Of a DNA stretch of 64,000 bases, positions 37,769 through 47,901 are shown piece by piece. The stretch covers positions 223,451-287,450 of the forward strand of contig JADJOU010000003.1 in assembly GCA_016713645.1 (NCBI GenBank), read 5' to 3'. Numbering within the stretch: position 1 is the first letter of the stretch; each line of letters begins with the position of its first letter. The notes beneath the pieces are model-generated. The model was not told the origin of the DNA and made no database searches. It was given only the letters and a program-made list of their open reading frames with translations. Source of the DNA: Bacteroidota bacterium (GTDB lineage Bacteria > Bacteroidota > Bacteroidia > Chitinophagales > JADJOU01). The translations under genes were made by a program, and so were the position numbers.

Positions 37769-39370
37769 ATGAAATCTATTTACAAATCAATTTTAGTCTT
37801 TTTCGCATTTAGTCAGTTAAATGCAGCAACAATTACTGTAACAGGGAATATCACCGCAAATACGGATTGGGTTAACACCAATATCTATGTTATCACAGGT
37901 GAAGTATATGTTAAAAGTGGAGCAACGCTTTCCATTCAAGCGGGCACAATTATTCAAGGCGACAAGAATTCAACACGTCCATGTCTAATTATTTCTAAAG
38001 GTGCAAAAATTTATGCTAACGGCACAGAAGCACTTCCAATCGTATTTACTTCTAATCAGCCAGTAGGTCAGAGAAATCCTGGTGATTGGGGTGGTATTAT
38101 TATCTTGGGCAATGGCGTTATCAATATCCCTGGCGGCAAAGCAAATATCGAAGGATTGCCAGCATCTACAGATGCAGAATATGGTGGATCTGACAATAAT
38201 GATAGCTCAGGGGTTTTGCGCTATGTGCGAATTGAGTTTGGAGGTATCGCCTTCGCTCCTAACCAAGAGATCAACGGATTGACTTGTGGTGGTGTTGGAA
38301 AGAGAACAGTGATTGAAAACGTACAAGTTTCTTTTAGTGGCGATGATGCTTTTGAATTTTTTGGAGGTGCAGTAAATGCCAAGAGATTGGTTTCTTATTG
38401 CGCTCTCGATGACGATTTCGATACAGATTTCGGATTCTCTGGCAATCTACAATTCGGGGTATGCTTTAGAAGTCCATTCTTGGCAGACGTTTCTGGATCG
38501 AATGGTTTTGAGTCTGATAACGATGCAGGTGGCACATACAATGCACCACGCACCACGGCAAATATTAGCAATTTTACGATGATAGGGCCAAAAGCGACTT
38601 TATCTTCCGTAGCAAATTCAAACTTCAAAAGAGGTGCCCATTTGAAAAGATCTACTTTACAGTCTATCTTTAATTCTGTTACAATTGGATGGCCAATAGG
38701 CTTGTTCATAGATGGCGGAAACTGCGAAAAAGCAGCAAATGGAGACACTTTGACATATTTGAATAATATCATCGGTGGTTGCAATACCAAATTGATTGCT
38801 TCTGCTGGCGCGCCTATTGATTCATCAACAGGTATGCAAACTTGGTTTGATACAAAAGCCTTGGGTAGTGTAATTTTTGCAACGAGTGATTCAGTTGGCT
38901 TGACTTCACCTTTTGATTCAGCTTCATTTAATCCTATGCCTAAAGCAGGTTCACCAGCCTTAACAGGTGCTAGCTTTACACATGCAAGATTGGCTGGATT
39001 CGAAAATGTAACTCATAGAGGTGCTTTTGGAGCAACAAACTGGATGAGCACTTGGGCTAGTTTCACGCCAAATGCGAATGTATACAAAGCGCAAACAAGT
39101 GGAATTTCCTCAAACTCATTGGATGCAGCCATTGCAGTATATCCTAATCCATCTTCAACTTTTATCACGATTTCTACTGATTTGAAAGGACAAAATGGTC
39201 AATTGAACATCTTTGATATGCAAGGAAGATCAGTATTGAATGCAGTGATTACTTCAAATGTTCAAAATGTTTCTATCAACCAATTGGAAGAAGGAAATTA
39301 TTTAGTTCAAATTAAAGATGCTAGTGAATTATTGATTGGTGTTAAACACATTGTCGTAAAGAAAGATTAA
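37769..39370 (+). CDS. Beta-helix-like T9SS type A surface protein paired with the TonB receptor
   Basis: ATG at 37769; an in-frame TTG at 37745 overlaps the -7 element and is unlikely. Signal peptide MKSIYKSILVFFAFSQLNA. The body has parallel beta-helix features: TNIYVITGEVYVKSGATLSIQAGTIIQGD, PCLIISKGAKIYANGTEALPIVFTSN, GDWGGIIILGNGVINIPGG, YVRIEFGG. The end is a T9SS type A tail (AVYPNPSSTFITI, NIFDMQGRSVL, LEEGNYLVQIKD). In Bacteroidota this family commonly lies beside a TonB receptor; function is not established. Likely a surface partner of the receptor at 34867-37661, from which it is separated by 107 bp and its own promoter. Confidence 0.85.
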   Translation: MKSIYKSILVFFAFSQLNAATITVTGNITANTDWVNTNIYVITGEVYVKSGATLSIQAGTIIQGDKNSTRPCLIISKGAKIYANGTEALPIVFTSNQPVGQRNPGDWGGIIILGNGVINIPGGKANIEGLPASTDAEYGGSDNNDSSGVLRYVRIEFGGIAFAPNQEINGLTCGGVGKRTVIENVQVSFSGDDAFEFFGGAVNAKRLVSYCALDDDFDTDFGFSGNLQFGVCFRSPFLADVSGSNGFESDNDAGGTYNAPRTTANISNFTMIGPKATLSSVANSNFKRGAHLKRSTLQSIFNSVTIGWPIGLFIDGGNCEKAANGDTLTYLNNIIGGCNTKLIASAGAPIDSSTGMQTWFDTKALGSVIFATSDSVGLTSPFDSASFNPMPKAGSPALTGASFTHARLAGFENVTHRGAFGATNWMSTWASFTPNANVYKAQTSGISSNSLDAAIAVYPNPSSTFITISTDLKGQNGQLNIFDMQGRSVLNAVITSNVQNVSINQLEEGNYLVQIKDASELLIGVKHIVVKKD

Positions 39371-39386
39371 TATTACAAATAGTTAA

Positions 39387-39413
39387 AGGGGAATTTGAAA
39401 AACTAATTCCCCT
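39387..39413 (+). terminator. Terminator-like hairpin after the beta-helix protein gene
   Basis: AGGGGAATT (39387-39395) pairs with AATTCCCCT (39405-39413) across a 9-nt loop; a short T-rich stretch follows. It separates the gene from the regulator at 39492. Confidence 0.65.
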
Positions 39414-39430
39414 CTATTCTTGTTTAGAGG

Positions 39431-39478
39431 TTAACAAATATTTAAAGAGGACATTTAGAACAGCGGGCATTAGCTTTT
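39431..39478 (+). promoter_or_regulatory. Possible autoregulatory operator of the response regulator gene
   Basis: TTAAC at 39431 and TTAAA at 39442 are 11 bp apart, with a weak third box (TTTAG) at 39454. A -7-like TAGCTTTT is at 39471-39478. The spacing differs by 8 bp from the two upstream promoters, so this is the weakest of the three. Confidence 0.4.
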
Positions 39479-39491
39479 TATATTCAAGAAA

Positions 39492-40175
39492 ATGATAAAA
39501 AAAGAAAACCATAAAATATTGCTCATCGACGATGAACAAGATATCATGGACTTTTTGAAATACAATCTAGAGGCTGAGGGATATGCTGTAAAGACTTCTT
39601 CTGAAGGGGTTCAAGGAATAAAACTCGCATCAGAATGGATTCCAGATGTCATTGTTTTGGACGTGATGTTGCCAGGAATGGATGGCGTGGAGATTTGTTA
39701 CGAATTGCGAAAAATTCAAAAATTGCAAAAATCTGCCATTGTATTTCTGTCTGCGCGCGGTGAGGATTATTCAATGATTGCTGGCCTAGAAGCTGGCGCA
39801 GATGATTATCTCACTAAGCCCATTAAAATCAAGGTGTTTTTAGCAAAAATCAAAGCGCTCTTGAGAAGAGATCGCGAAGAGGAAGTTAAAATACATTCTA
39901 TCGGCGGGATTGAACTCAATCGAGAGCGATATATTCTCATAAAAAATGGGATAGAAATCAAGATGCCTAGAAAGGAATTCGAATTGCTCGCTCTGCTCCT
40001 ATCCAAACCCGGCAAAGTCTTTAAGAGAAATGAAATTCTCGATAAGATTTGGGGAGAGGATTCAAATATCGGAGATCGAACAATTGATGTGCATATCAAG
40101 AAAATCCGAAACAAACTCAATAATGATATGCTAGAAACCGTAAAGGGAGTAGGTTATAAAATCAATGCCGTCTAA
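39492..40175 (+). CDS. Response regulator, OmpR/PhoB family
   Basis: 227 residues. Receiver domain: KILLIDDEQDIMDFL with the acidic pair, phosphoacceptor Asp57 in VIVLDVMLPGMDG, and the conserved Lys in DDYLTKPIKIKVF. Winged-helix output domain: LNRERYILIKNGIEIKMPRKEFELLALLLSKPGKVFKRNEILDKIWG, IGDRTIDVHIKKIRNKL, VKGVGYKI. No sensor kinase gene is adjacent in the window. The 11-bp-phased boxes in front of the two preceding genes, and perhaps of this one, match how PhoB/OmpR proteins bind, so it is the natural candidate regulator. The spacing of the genes also fits a phosphate-type regulon, which is an inference. Confidence 0.9.
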   Translation: MIKKENHKILLIDDEQDIMDFLKYNLEAEGYAVKTSSEGVQGIKLASEWIPDVIVLDVMLPGMDGVEICYELRKIQKLQKSAIVFLSARGEDYSMIAGLEAGADDYLTKPIKIKVFLAKIKALLRRDREEEVKIHSIGGIELNRERYILIKNGIEIKMPRKEFELLALLLSKPGKVFKRNEILDKIWGEDSNIGDRTIDVHIKKIRNKLNNDMLETVKGVGYKINAV

Positions 40176-40196
40176 GCTTATAAAAGAAAAATATTC

Positions 40197-40224
40197 AAAG
40201 CGCTGAAATTTCAGCGCTTTTTTT
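40197..40224 (+). terminator. Rho-independent terminator of the response regulator gene
   Basis: Perfect palindrome AAAGCGCTGAAATTTCAGCGCTTT (two arms of 12) at 40197-40220 followed by TTTT; 21 bp after the stop. Confidence 0.9.
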
Positions 40225-40237
40225 ATGCCTATAGGGC

Positions 40238-40266
40238 AAAAAAAAAGCTTGTCCTCACAGACAAGC
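40238..40266 (-). terminator. Rho-independent terminator of tRNA-Arg
   Basis: On the minus strand GCTTGTC-TGTGAG-GACAAGC is followed by nine T (plus-strand A run from 40238). It begins 6 nt after the tRNA 3' end. Confidence 0.92.
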
Positions 40267-40271
40267 CTTCG

Positions 40272-40345
40272 TGATCTGGACAGGGTTCGAACCTGTGACC
40301 TACGGTTTAGAAAACCGTTGCTCTATCCAGCTGAGCTACCAAATC
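40272..40345 (-). tRNA. tRNA-Arg (anticodon TCT)
   Basis: Minus-strand cloverleaf: acceptor GATTTGG/CCAGATC (one G-T pair), D arm GCTC/GAGC, anticodon stem ACGGT/ACCGT with loop TTTCTAA (anticodon TCT, U33 present), T arm CAGG(GTTCGAA)CCTG. No CCA encoded. Decodes AGA/AGG. Confidence 0.95.
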
Positions 40346-40429
40346 GACTTCAATTTCTTTAAAATTGAGGTGCAAAAATAGGCAAAATTCTTACATTGCA
40401 AAGAATATTTTCAATAAAAACAGATATTT

Positions 40430-41116
40430 ATGCCTCATCTTGATCAATGGAAAGCTATACTGCCTGCGCTCTTTGAAGGAGAAAAGATGCATGAAATTCA
40501 GGCATTTATTGAGCATCAAATAGCACAGGGGAATCGCGTATTTCCGCCAAAAGAGCTCATATTTAATGCCTTTCAATTGACCAATTGGAATCAACTAAAG
40601 GTGGTCATACTCGGTCAAGACCCTTACCACGGGCAAGGAGAAGCACATGGTTTGAGTTTTTCTGTGCCAGATGGGGTGAAAATCCCTCCCTCCTTAAGGA
40701 ATATATTCAAAGAATTGTCTGCGGATATCCCAGGGTTTCAGATACCCGTATCGGGAAATCTAACGAAATGGGCCGAACAAGGCGTTTTATTGCTGAATGC
40801 TATCCTAACTGTCAATAAGGATTGTCCAGCCAGTCATCAGCATGCTGGATGGGAAGAATTCACAGATACGCTGATTCAATTTATCTCCGAAAACAAGCGA
40901 GGAATCGTTTTTATATTATGGGGTAATTATGCTCAATCCAAAAAGCGCTTCATCGATGCAAACAAGCACCTCATTTTAGAATCTGTGCACCCCTCTCCAC
41001 TCTCTGCCCATCGAGGCTTTCACGGCTGCAGACATTTTTCTATCACAAACGAATATTTGCGCAAAAACAGCCAGCCAGAAATTGATTGGAAATTGGGAAC
41101 GGGCTTATTTGATTAA
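40430..41116 (+). CDS. ung: Uracil-DNA glycosylase
   Basis: 228 residues with all family-1 UDG motifs: water-activating loop GQDPYHG at 62-68, LLLNAILTVNKDCPASHQHAGWEEFTD, uracil-binding Asn in VFILWGNYAQSKK, and the Leu-intercalation loop HPSPLSAHRGFHG from His187. It removes uracil from DNA to begin base excision repair. The last 12 bp overlap the 3' end of the convergent CHU_C gene. Confidence 0.97.
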   Translation: MPHLDQWKAILPALFEGEKMHEIQAFIEHQIAQGNRVFPPKELIFNAFQLTNWNQLKVVILGQDPYHGQGEAHGLSFSVPDGVKIPPSLRNIFKELSADIPGFQIPVSGNLTKWAEQGVLLLNAILTVNKDCPASHQHAGWEEFTDTLIQFISENKRGIVFILWGNYAQSKKRFIDANKHLILESVHPSPLSAHRGFHGCRHFSITNEYLRKNSQPEIDWKLGTGLFD

Positions 41117-44100
41117 TGTGATATTGCCACTTTGCAATACTTTTTCTCCATCATAGGTATTGGCCTTGACATACCAGACATAAGTCGCCAACGGGGCTTT
41201 ATCTCCTTTATAGGTTCCATCCCATCGCTGATTGATGTCATCCGTAGAGAAAACCAATTCACCCCAGCGATTATAAATATTGAAATAATCCAAGGATGCA
41301 ATATTGCTATGTCTGACGATTCCAAATCCATCATTGACCCCATCTGCATTCGGACTGAAGCCCGTTGGCAACATCAACAATGTTTTCCCATCTACAATTA
41401 CCAAGACACTATCATTGGTCACACAACCTCTATTATCTCTCAAGCGCACATTATACATCGTGGTCTTCATCGGTCGCACGACCGGGGTGAAACTGTATTG
41501 ATTGTCAATGGCATAATTCGGCGTCCATTCTACCTGTCCCACAGCATTGCTCACTTCCAAAGAAGTCGATCTCCCGCGAATAATCGTCTTATCATTCCCC
41601 GCATTTATTTTTTGGAGCGTATCTATAATGACAGCGACCTTGGCACTATCTATAAAGCAATCATTGGATATATACACCGTATAGACAAAATTGTTTAACG
41701 GATATACTTGCGGCTTATTTGATGTGCTGTCGTTGATATTGTAATTTGGTCGCCATTTGTAATATAAACCCCCATCAGCAGATAAGTCTGCGAAAGACAA
41801 TTGACAAAATTGCACAGGTGTTTTCGCTACGGGAATAATTGGTTTTTGCACCCTAAACAAGACACTGTCTTTGGCAATACAACCATATTCATTCGTCGCT
41901 TTAACAAGATACAAGGTAGTATCAGATGCTGTAATAGTCGGATTCTTAGAAATAGGTGTTACAACGCCATTTGTTGGAGTCCATTCAAAGGTGCAGTTAT
42001 CGCCTGAATACACATTAACTTGTAAAGGAACATCCTTGCAAACAAATTTTGGTTTGTTCAAGATTCTAAGAGGCGGGCTATAGAATACATTGATTAAAAT
42101 TGAATCCTTGTTCTTGCAGTTAAATTTGTCCGTGACTGTAACATAGTACTTGGTCGTGAATTTTGGACGCGCAATGGGATTGGGTATAAACAAACTACTG
42201 AGACTTGGATCACTATTCCATCTCCAGCTTCCATTGCCAATGGCATTTAATTGATAGGGCAATCCTTCACATATAGAATCACTGTCGGGGAGATTAATTT
42301 TAGGGATTAAATGAACATCCAATCTTACCGAATCATTTTTTGTATAGCAGTAATTTTGGACATTGAGTATAAACCAAGTTGTGTCTTTAGGGAAGAACAA
42401 TGGACTGCGAATATCCCTATTTGATAGGAATGAACCAGGAGTCCAAAAATATTTGGTAATGATTCCCTGATCCAAAACCCTCAAATGAATAGAATCATTC
42501 TCACACAAAAAGGTATCTGTAAATGGAATCAAATCGAGCGAAGGATCTAAGACAATCACACGAACAGTATCTTTTACTTTACAATTATTTGCATCAATTC
42601 CCTCAACGATATAATCTGTGTTCTGACTTGGCTTTGATAGTGGATTGAAAACATTGGCATTGCTTAGTCCTGTAGTTGGTGTCCATGTATACGTCAATGC
42701 TCCAGATGCTGTCAATCGAACGCTATCTCTAAATACAAATGGACTCGGATTGAGACAAACACTGGTATCTTGCCCCGCCTGAACATTCGGTTTATTATAG
42801 TATTTCACCGTAACTGAATCCACATTGACACATTGATTGATATCCGCGCCAAAGACATAGTATTTGATAGGCGTTGGGAATGATTTCGGCGTGGCAATTG
42901 GATTGGAAATCAGTGAATCATTGAGTGTTTTGCCCGGGGACCATTTATAGGTAATTGCGCCCGTTGCAGACAATTGTGCACTTCCATCCCAGCAAATAGT
43001 AGGATCCGGAATCGCATCCACCACAGGCAATGGATTGATGGTTAAATTTTTTGTAATGGTATCAGCACATCCTTTATTCGAAACAGCGATGAGTTTGATT
43101 TGTTTGTTTCCAGCGACATTATAAGTAATTGAAGGGCTGGCAACTGTCGGCATTGAACCATTGCCCATATCCCATTGATAGCTAGCGATCGAATATGGAG
43201 CGGGAATGGAAGATGTATTCACAAAAGTCAGTGTCGTTCGTTCACATGCAGGACTGGGGAAATTAAAATTCACCGTGGGGTCCGAATATATGGTGATTGG
43301 CTTGGTGACATTTTTCACACATCCTTTATTGGTACTGACTGTGAGAGAGACATTGTATGTGCCGCCATCTGCATACTTATGCACTGGATTTCTTAAAGTC
43401 GATGTGGCATTATCACCAAAATTCCATTCCCATTTATTGATGATTGAATATTTGTGTTTGGATGTATCTGTGAAAATAGCCAGTGAATCTTCACAGATAT
43501 TATTGCTCAAATAACCCACCATAAAATAGGGATAGATGGCCACTTTTGTTCTAAAAGTATCTGCGCAAGAAGAATCTGAATTAATGGCTAAAAGCGTAAC
43601 TAAAAAGTGCCAGTATCTGGCAGTACGACTTGGCTGGGAGCGAGCTCATATTATTTACACCTGAACTTGGCTCTCCAAAAAACCATTTATATTTATTCGC
43701 GCCTTGACTGGTATTGGTGAATTTAATTGTAAAATCATCACAATTGATTTCAAAAAAACCAATCCCTGTTTTAGGATCGATCGTTCCGGATTTCTGAGGC
43801 GCAGCAGCTATCGGGCTGTTGCAATTGCGCACATTGAATTGAAAGTCACGTATAACACTATTGATTTTTACCCCATTTCTCCATTCATTGACTCGTATGC
43901 CGATGACATATTGTCCTACTTGATTTGGCGTGTAGGTCAATACTCCATTTTCGTCGATGGTCACTGGCGTTCCACCCATCATATTGGCTTCCGTATAAGG
44001 GGCTTTCCAAATTATCTTAGTCGTATCAAATAGGGGATTATTGGTTACAGGATTTCCTCCACTCAATCCCTCATATGGCGTATAGGTCTCGTAGGTGAGT

Positions 44101-44699
44101 GAATCTCCATCGATATCTGTGGCGGACTGATTGAAAGTAAATGGCACTCCTAAACAGATAAACTTTGGAGGAAATGAATTAAACGTTGGGCTATTGTTAA
44201 AATAAAAATTGGTTTGTGGTATCCGAATCACATAGGTCGAACCAGGCATAATCACATTGGGAGATGTTTGTATAGGAACAACATTATTGATTGAGCTATT
44301 TCTGCAGCATCTTTGATAGACTAAATAATATGACTTGCTGGGATTAGGGACGGTAATCGTCGTTTTATAAGTGGCAAATTCAAGGCAAACGCCATTCGTA
44401 TCCGTTAGACAGGGATTCGTATATTGGTTGTATACCGTCTTTACATCAGCGCTGGTGATATTGATTGTATAGGTAGAAGTAGCGGTGATATTCCCTTCTT
44501 GAACCAAACCTAAAGTGAAATCCGATTGGCTATTCGGCAAGCCGTCAAAAGGCGTTTGACTAGAACAATCTCTATAGATGATTACAGTTACTTCATATGA
44601 ATTGCCCCCAATATACTTGTACTTCATATCCCCTCCTACGATATGCGAGGCAGAGAGCTTTAAAATTGAAAAAAGAAAAAGTACTAGAAGCCGTTTCAT
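41105..44699 (-). pseudogene. Giant PKD/Ig-like repeat protein with CHU_C (type B) sorting domain, two frameshifts
   Basis: Reads as one protein of about 1,200 residues. Signal peptide MKRLLVLFLFSILKLSASH, then a conserved N-terminal module (VGGDMKYKYIGGNSYEVTVIIYRDCSSQTPF, YLVYQRCCRNSSI) common in gliding-motility surface proteins. Two missing bases, in the G run 43635-43637 and the A run 43602-43606, break the link to LVTLLAINSDSSCADTFRTK and the second part. There follow PKD domains (NKWEWNFGDNATSTLRNPVHKYADGGTYNVSL) and about eight Ig-like repeats with YKWSPGKTL-like cores. The C-terminus TGFSPNADGVNDGFGI, YFNIYNRWGELVFST, WDGTYKGDKAPLATYVWYVKA is the CHU_C domain. Cell-surface adhesin-like; no PorP partner is adjacent. 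Confidence 0.88.
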
Positions 44700-44732
44700 T
44701 TAAGTTCAAGGACATTACTTTGGTAAAAATAC

Positions 44733-45542
44733 TTATTTAAAATCATTTGCCCAAGAACTAAACGACGAAATATGCAGAATGGTTGCTTCTTTTTCTTCCA
44801 ACATGCCCATATGACCCATTTTTTCGATTAAATGGATAGAGGAAATCGCTGGAAAGGCGCATTGTTTAAGGAAATCCGATGTTGGAATTAAACTATCTTC
44901 TATCCCCAAAATAAATTGGATGGGAATGGTCGCATTTTTTAGGGTTTCTGAATGGTCGTGCCGATCAATCATCCCACGACAGGATTGCATCAAGGTCTCC
45001 ACGGGATAAGATTTCGCCCTCGCTTTTAACTTTTCAATCAGTCCAGCGTGGTTTTGATAAAAAGTCTTGCTAAATAGGGTTTTGTATATTTCATTCTCAT
45101 AGACATTTGAGCCGTGCTTCGCCAAAAATGAGATGGTCTTTTCTCGATTGGTCGATTTCTCCTCACTATCTGTAAAGCAATGGGAATTTAATAAAGTGAA
45201 TCGATTCAAATATTGGGGATATTTTTTCAAAAACGCCAACCCAATATAACCACCCATTGAATGCCCCACATAGTGAAAGGAATCTATATCCTCTCTGCTT
45301 GCAATAGCATGGATATATTCTGCGAGGTATTCCATAGAATATTGATTGCCCAATGCACTTTCTCCATACCCAATCAAGTCGGGAACAATTAGTGAAAATT
45401 GTTCCCGGAGGGTTGGGATAATTTCTTCCCATACCCTGCTATCACAGCAATAGCCATGAACCAAGAATATGGTCGGTTTATTATTTTTTTCAATGAAATA
45501 GGTGCAAAGGATTCCATCGAAATCAAAAGATTTTTTCTCCAT
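44733..45542 (-). CDS. Alpha/beta-fold hydrolase
   Basis: 269 residues. Oxyanion segment IFLVHGYCCDSRVWEEIIP, IVPDLIGYGESALG, nucleophile elbow YVGHSMGGYIGLAFL (Ser), acid in LGIEDSLIPT and His in IEKMGHMGMLEEKE. No signal peptide. Substrate unknown; such proteins are often annotated as pimeloyl-ester or haloperoxidase-like on weak grounds. Its ATG begins one base after the stop of the PhoD-like gene, so it is the last gene of a three-gene operon. Confidence 0.88.
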   Translation of the reverse strand: MEKKSFDFDGILCTYFIEKNNKPTIFLVHGYCCDSRVWEEIIPTLREQFSLIVPDLIGYGESALGNQYSMEYLAEYIHAIASREDIDSFHYVGHSMGGYIGLAFLKKYPQYLNRFTLLNSHCFTDSEEKSTNREKTISFLAKHGSNVYENEIYKTLFSKTFYQNHAGLIEKLKARAKSYPVETLMQSCRGMIDRHDHSETLKNATIPIQFILGIEDSLIPTSDFLKQCAFPAISSIHLIEKMGHMGMLEEKEATILHISSFSSWANDFK

Positions 45543-45543
45543 T

Positions 45544-46817
45544 TTATTTTAATTCTTCTTGGCTGATATGATAGCGCCACAGCAATTTTCCGTGAATATC
45601 ATAATTTTCAAAAATGCAAATTCTCTTGTTGGCCTCCCCTACAATGCGGATTTTGCCGTAATTGTTTTTTATGGTGCGAAAGCCCTCAATAGCTTCTTTA
45701 TTGTGAAAACCCGCATAAGGTGGGCTAGTTAGTGCTGAACAAGTATATTCATAAAGCGGATACATACCCGGGATTTGCTGTTTTAATATCTCCGATGAAT
45801 GAATATCACCGCTGATGAAAATGACACCAGGTATTTTTTCTCTTTGAATAAAATGCATCAGAGAATCGTATTCATCCCTGTAGTGATAGAGGGTCTCACC
45901 AGATTTTTCTCTTGATTGTGTCGTCATTTGACCACCGCTGACGATAAATTTAAAACTTGCTGATGATTGACGCAATTCATCTTTGAGCCATTCGATTTGC
46001 TTTCTGCCCCACATTTGATGAGGCGGGTCTTTCTCGTACTTTTTCAAAACGATTGTCCATAACCATCACTTTGATGTCTTTCCAATTGAAAGAAAAATAG
46101 ATGCCGTCTTCTTTACACATATCCTGCCTCATAGGATTGCCCCATATCGATGTGAATATTTTTTTTGAATAATATTTATTCGCATAAGACCCATCGATAT
46201 TATTTGGACCAAAATCATGATCGTCCCACATCGCATAATTCGGTTGCTTAGATAGGAAGTAATTGATATCGTGATAATAAATTCTTTGATTATTGATTCG
46301 CCTAAACATGGTCATTTGATTGGCCAAATGCTGCTTGATATAATAGACATAATATCCCGTCAAGAGAAAAAAATCATGGCTACTATCTCTTGCCATGGTT
46401 TCAAAAACCTTGATTTTATTATTTGGATAAACTGGGCTCAATGGCTTAGGCAAAGTGAATATGCAGGATCCCAATAAAAACCCAAAATCATTTGGCTCAG
46501 CGCTTGGTGTATTAAAGGGATATGATTTTCTAGTCAAATACTTAAACTTGATTAGATAAGATGTATTGGGTTTTAATTGCACAAAATAAGCCTTGACAAT
46601 GGTTTTCTTCCCAAATACAATGCGCTGCAGTGAATCTGGATAGATGATTTTCTTACTGTTTTTTTCTTCAAAGAAAATACTGTCATTTTTTATCGGATGA
46701 TATTCATACCATATCAGGGTGGAATTGGGTGTAGTATGGCCAATGGTCGGGCCTGCAACAATTTGTGCTTGCGCGATATGGCAATAAAAACGAGAAGAAC
46801 TGTCAGTATATTTTCAT
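45544..46817 (-). pseudogene. PhoD-like alkaline phosphatase/metallophosphoesterase, three frameshifts
   Basis: The start ATG at 46817-46815 overlaps the stop of the asparaginase gene (ATGA). Slips in the T run 46811-46814 and near 46771-46780 disrupt a signal peptide that reads ILTVLLVFIAI and AQAQIVAGPTIGH; the Fn3-like N-domain follows (TLIWYEYHPIKNDSIFFEEK, VQLKPNTSYLIKFKY). Metal-site regions: DFGFLLGSCIF, PNYAMWDDHDFGPNN, VMVMDNRF; an extra A at 46040-46044 shifts to KYEKDPPHQMWGRKQIEWLKDEL, FIVSGGQM, GVIFISGDIHSSE. One metal-ligand position reads LLTGYYVYY where the family has GDxxYY. A periplasmic phosphodiesterase/monoesterase is likely. Confidence 0.85.
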
Positions 46818-47305
46818 GAAATGGGTTCAAAAAATCCCGTTTTTTTATTCTTAATCACATTGTCCCATTGATAAGCTTTGCCATTCATCACCACATAAAC
46901 ACCATGCGGGAGACATTGAGCATAGGCCATGGAACTGCCGAGATTGAACATGCCGTCGCTTGAGCCAAAGGTATAGGGCACCATTGCTCCTGTGAGGATA
47001 ATCGTCTTAGCCAAATTCTCTGCGCCCAATTTAATTGCCGTCTCCGTCATCGTATCTGTTCCATGTGTCACAATGATTCGCTCTTCTGCGCATGCCCTGC
47101 AGTTTTCTAAAATGATATTTCTATCCGCATCCGTCATATCGAGGCTGTCTATCATCATCAAGGTCTGAATGGGAATGAGGAATCGTCGATCGTCCTTGAG
47201 CAACATCTCTTCGATATGCGTATCTTGAAAAAACAATCGACCATTGATCAAATCGTATTCCTTATCGAAAGTGCCTCCAGTTATAAATATTTTCAATGCT
47301 GACAT
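46814..47305 (-). CDS. Short (single-domain) asparaginase-like protein
   Basis: 163 residues, only the N-terminal half of an L-asparaginase. Catalytic elements seen: ITGGTFDKEYD with the first nucleophilic Thr, and VTHGTDTMTETAIKL with the second Thr-Asp-Lys site; ILTGAMVPYTFGSSDGMFNLGSSMAYAQ. Single-domain members of this kind exist in many bacteria and are not truncations by accident: the end GVYVVMNGKAYQWDNVIKNKKTGFFE is conserved in them. Activity and physiological substrate uncertain. Its stop overlaps the start of the PhoD-like gene. Confidence 0.85.
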   Translation of the reverse strand: MSALKIFITGGTFDKEYDLINGRLFFQDTHIEEMLLKDDRRFLIPIQTLMMIDSLDMTDADRNIILENCRACAEERIIVTHGTDTMTETAIKLGAENLAKTIILTGAMVPYTFGSSDGMFNLGSSMAYAQCLPHGVYVVMNGKAYQWDNVIKNKKTGFFEPIS

Positions 47306-47398
47306 ACAAGGTTTTTGATTCTACAAAGATTGAAAAAAAAAGCGAATGAATTTCAATCGTTTTAAATGCTTTCAAATGCATAAAAACAGGGCAAAAGT

Positions 47399-47428
47399 TT
47401 GGTTTTTTAAACAAATTGAATATTTTTG
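47399..47428 (+). promoter_or_regulatory. Bacteroidota consensus promoter for the small exported protein at 47444
   Basis: TTG at 47399-47401, 19-bp spacer, TATTTTTG at 47421-47428: an exact match to the -33/-7 consensus, 15 bp before the ATG. Confidence 0.7.
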
Positions 47429-47443
47429 AAATAAAAAACGAAT

Positions 47444-47832
47444 ATGAAAAATTTGGGAATAGTTGCCATTATGATTTTATTAATCGCTGATTTGTCGGCC
47501 CAACAAGAGAAAGTGCGTTTTGAAAAAAACAAAATTTATTTGGGAAATAACCAGATCAAAAGAAAGGAATACAAGGCGCTTATAAAGAATAATGAAGAGG
47601 CGATGTCCCATTTAAGACATCAAGCTACCGCCTATGCATTTGGATATCCATTTGCAATTATCGGTGGTTTCAGTCTTGGGTTATGGCAGCAGGGTTATTA
47701 TTTAATAAAGATCCTAAGTTTAAAACGATGCATGGTGCCATGCTGGGAGGAGGCGTCTTCCTTTGCCGCTACCTCATTTATTCTTTGAAGCCGTTGGAAA
47801 GCTCCTTGAAAAAAAAGCATGGACGTTTATAA
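47444..47832 (+). pseudogene. Small exported membrane-associated protein, two frameshifts
   Basis: Signal peptide MKNLGIVAIMILLIADLSAQ, then VRFEKNKIYLGNNQIKRKEYKALIKNNEEA, a glycine-rich hydrophobic stretch YAFGYPFAIIGGFSLG, and loss of frame. Removing one G at 47678-47680 and a second shift near 47695-47702 continues into LFNKDPKFKTMHGAMLGGGVFL and SLKPLESSLKKKHGRL, ending at 47832 (about 129 residues). The layout (periplasmic head, two short hydrophobic helices, basic tail) is common in Bacteroidota small exported proteins of unknown role. Confidence 0.6.
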
Positions 47833-47901
47833 TGGTAGCTCAAAGCCAATAACTTTTAACTTCAAAGCAGGGCCTTCTGAAATTGGCTTAGTCGCCCAAT
47901 T

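Noticed and set aside
46814..47305. Truncated asparaginase pseudogene
   Set aside because: The short form has a natural, conserved-looking end and both Thr motifs, and its stop is coupled to the next start; it matches single-domain asparaginases.
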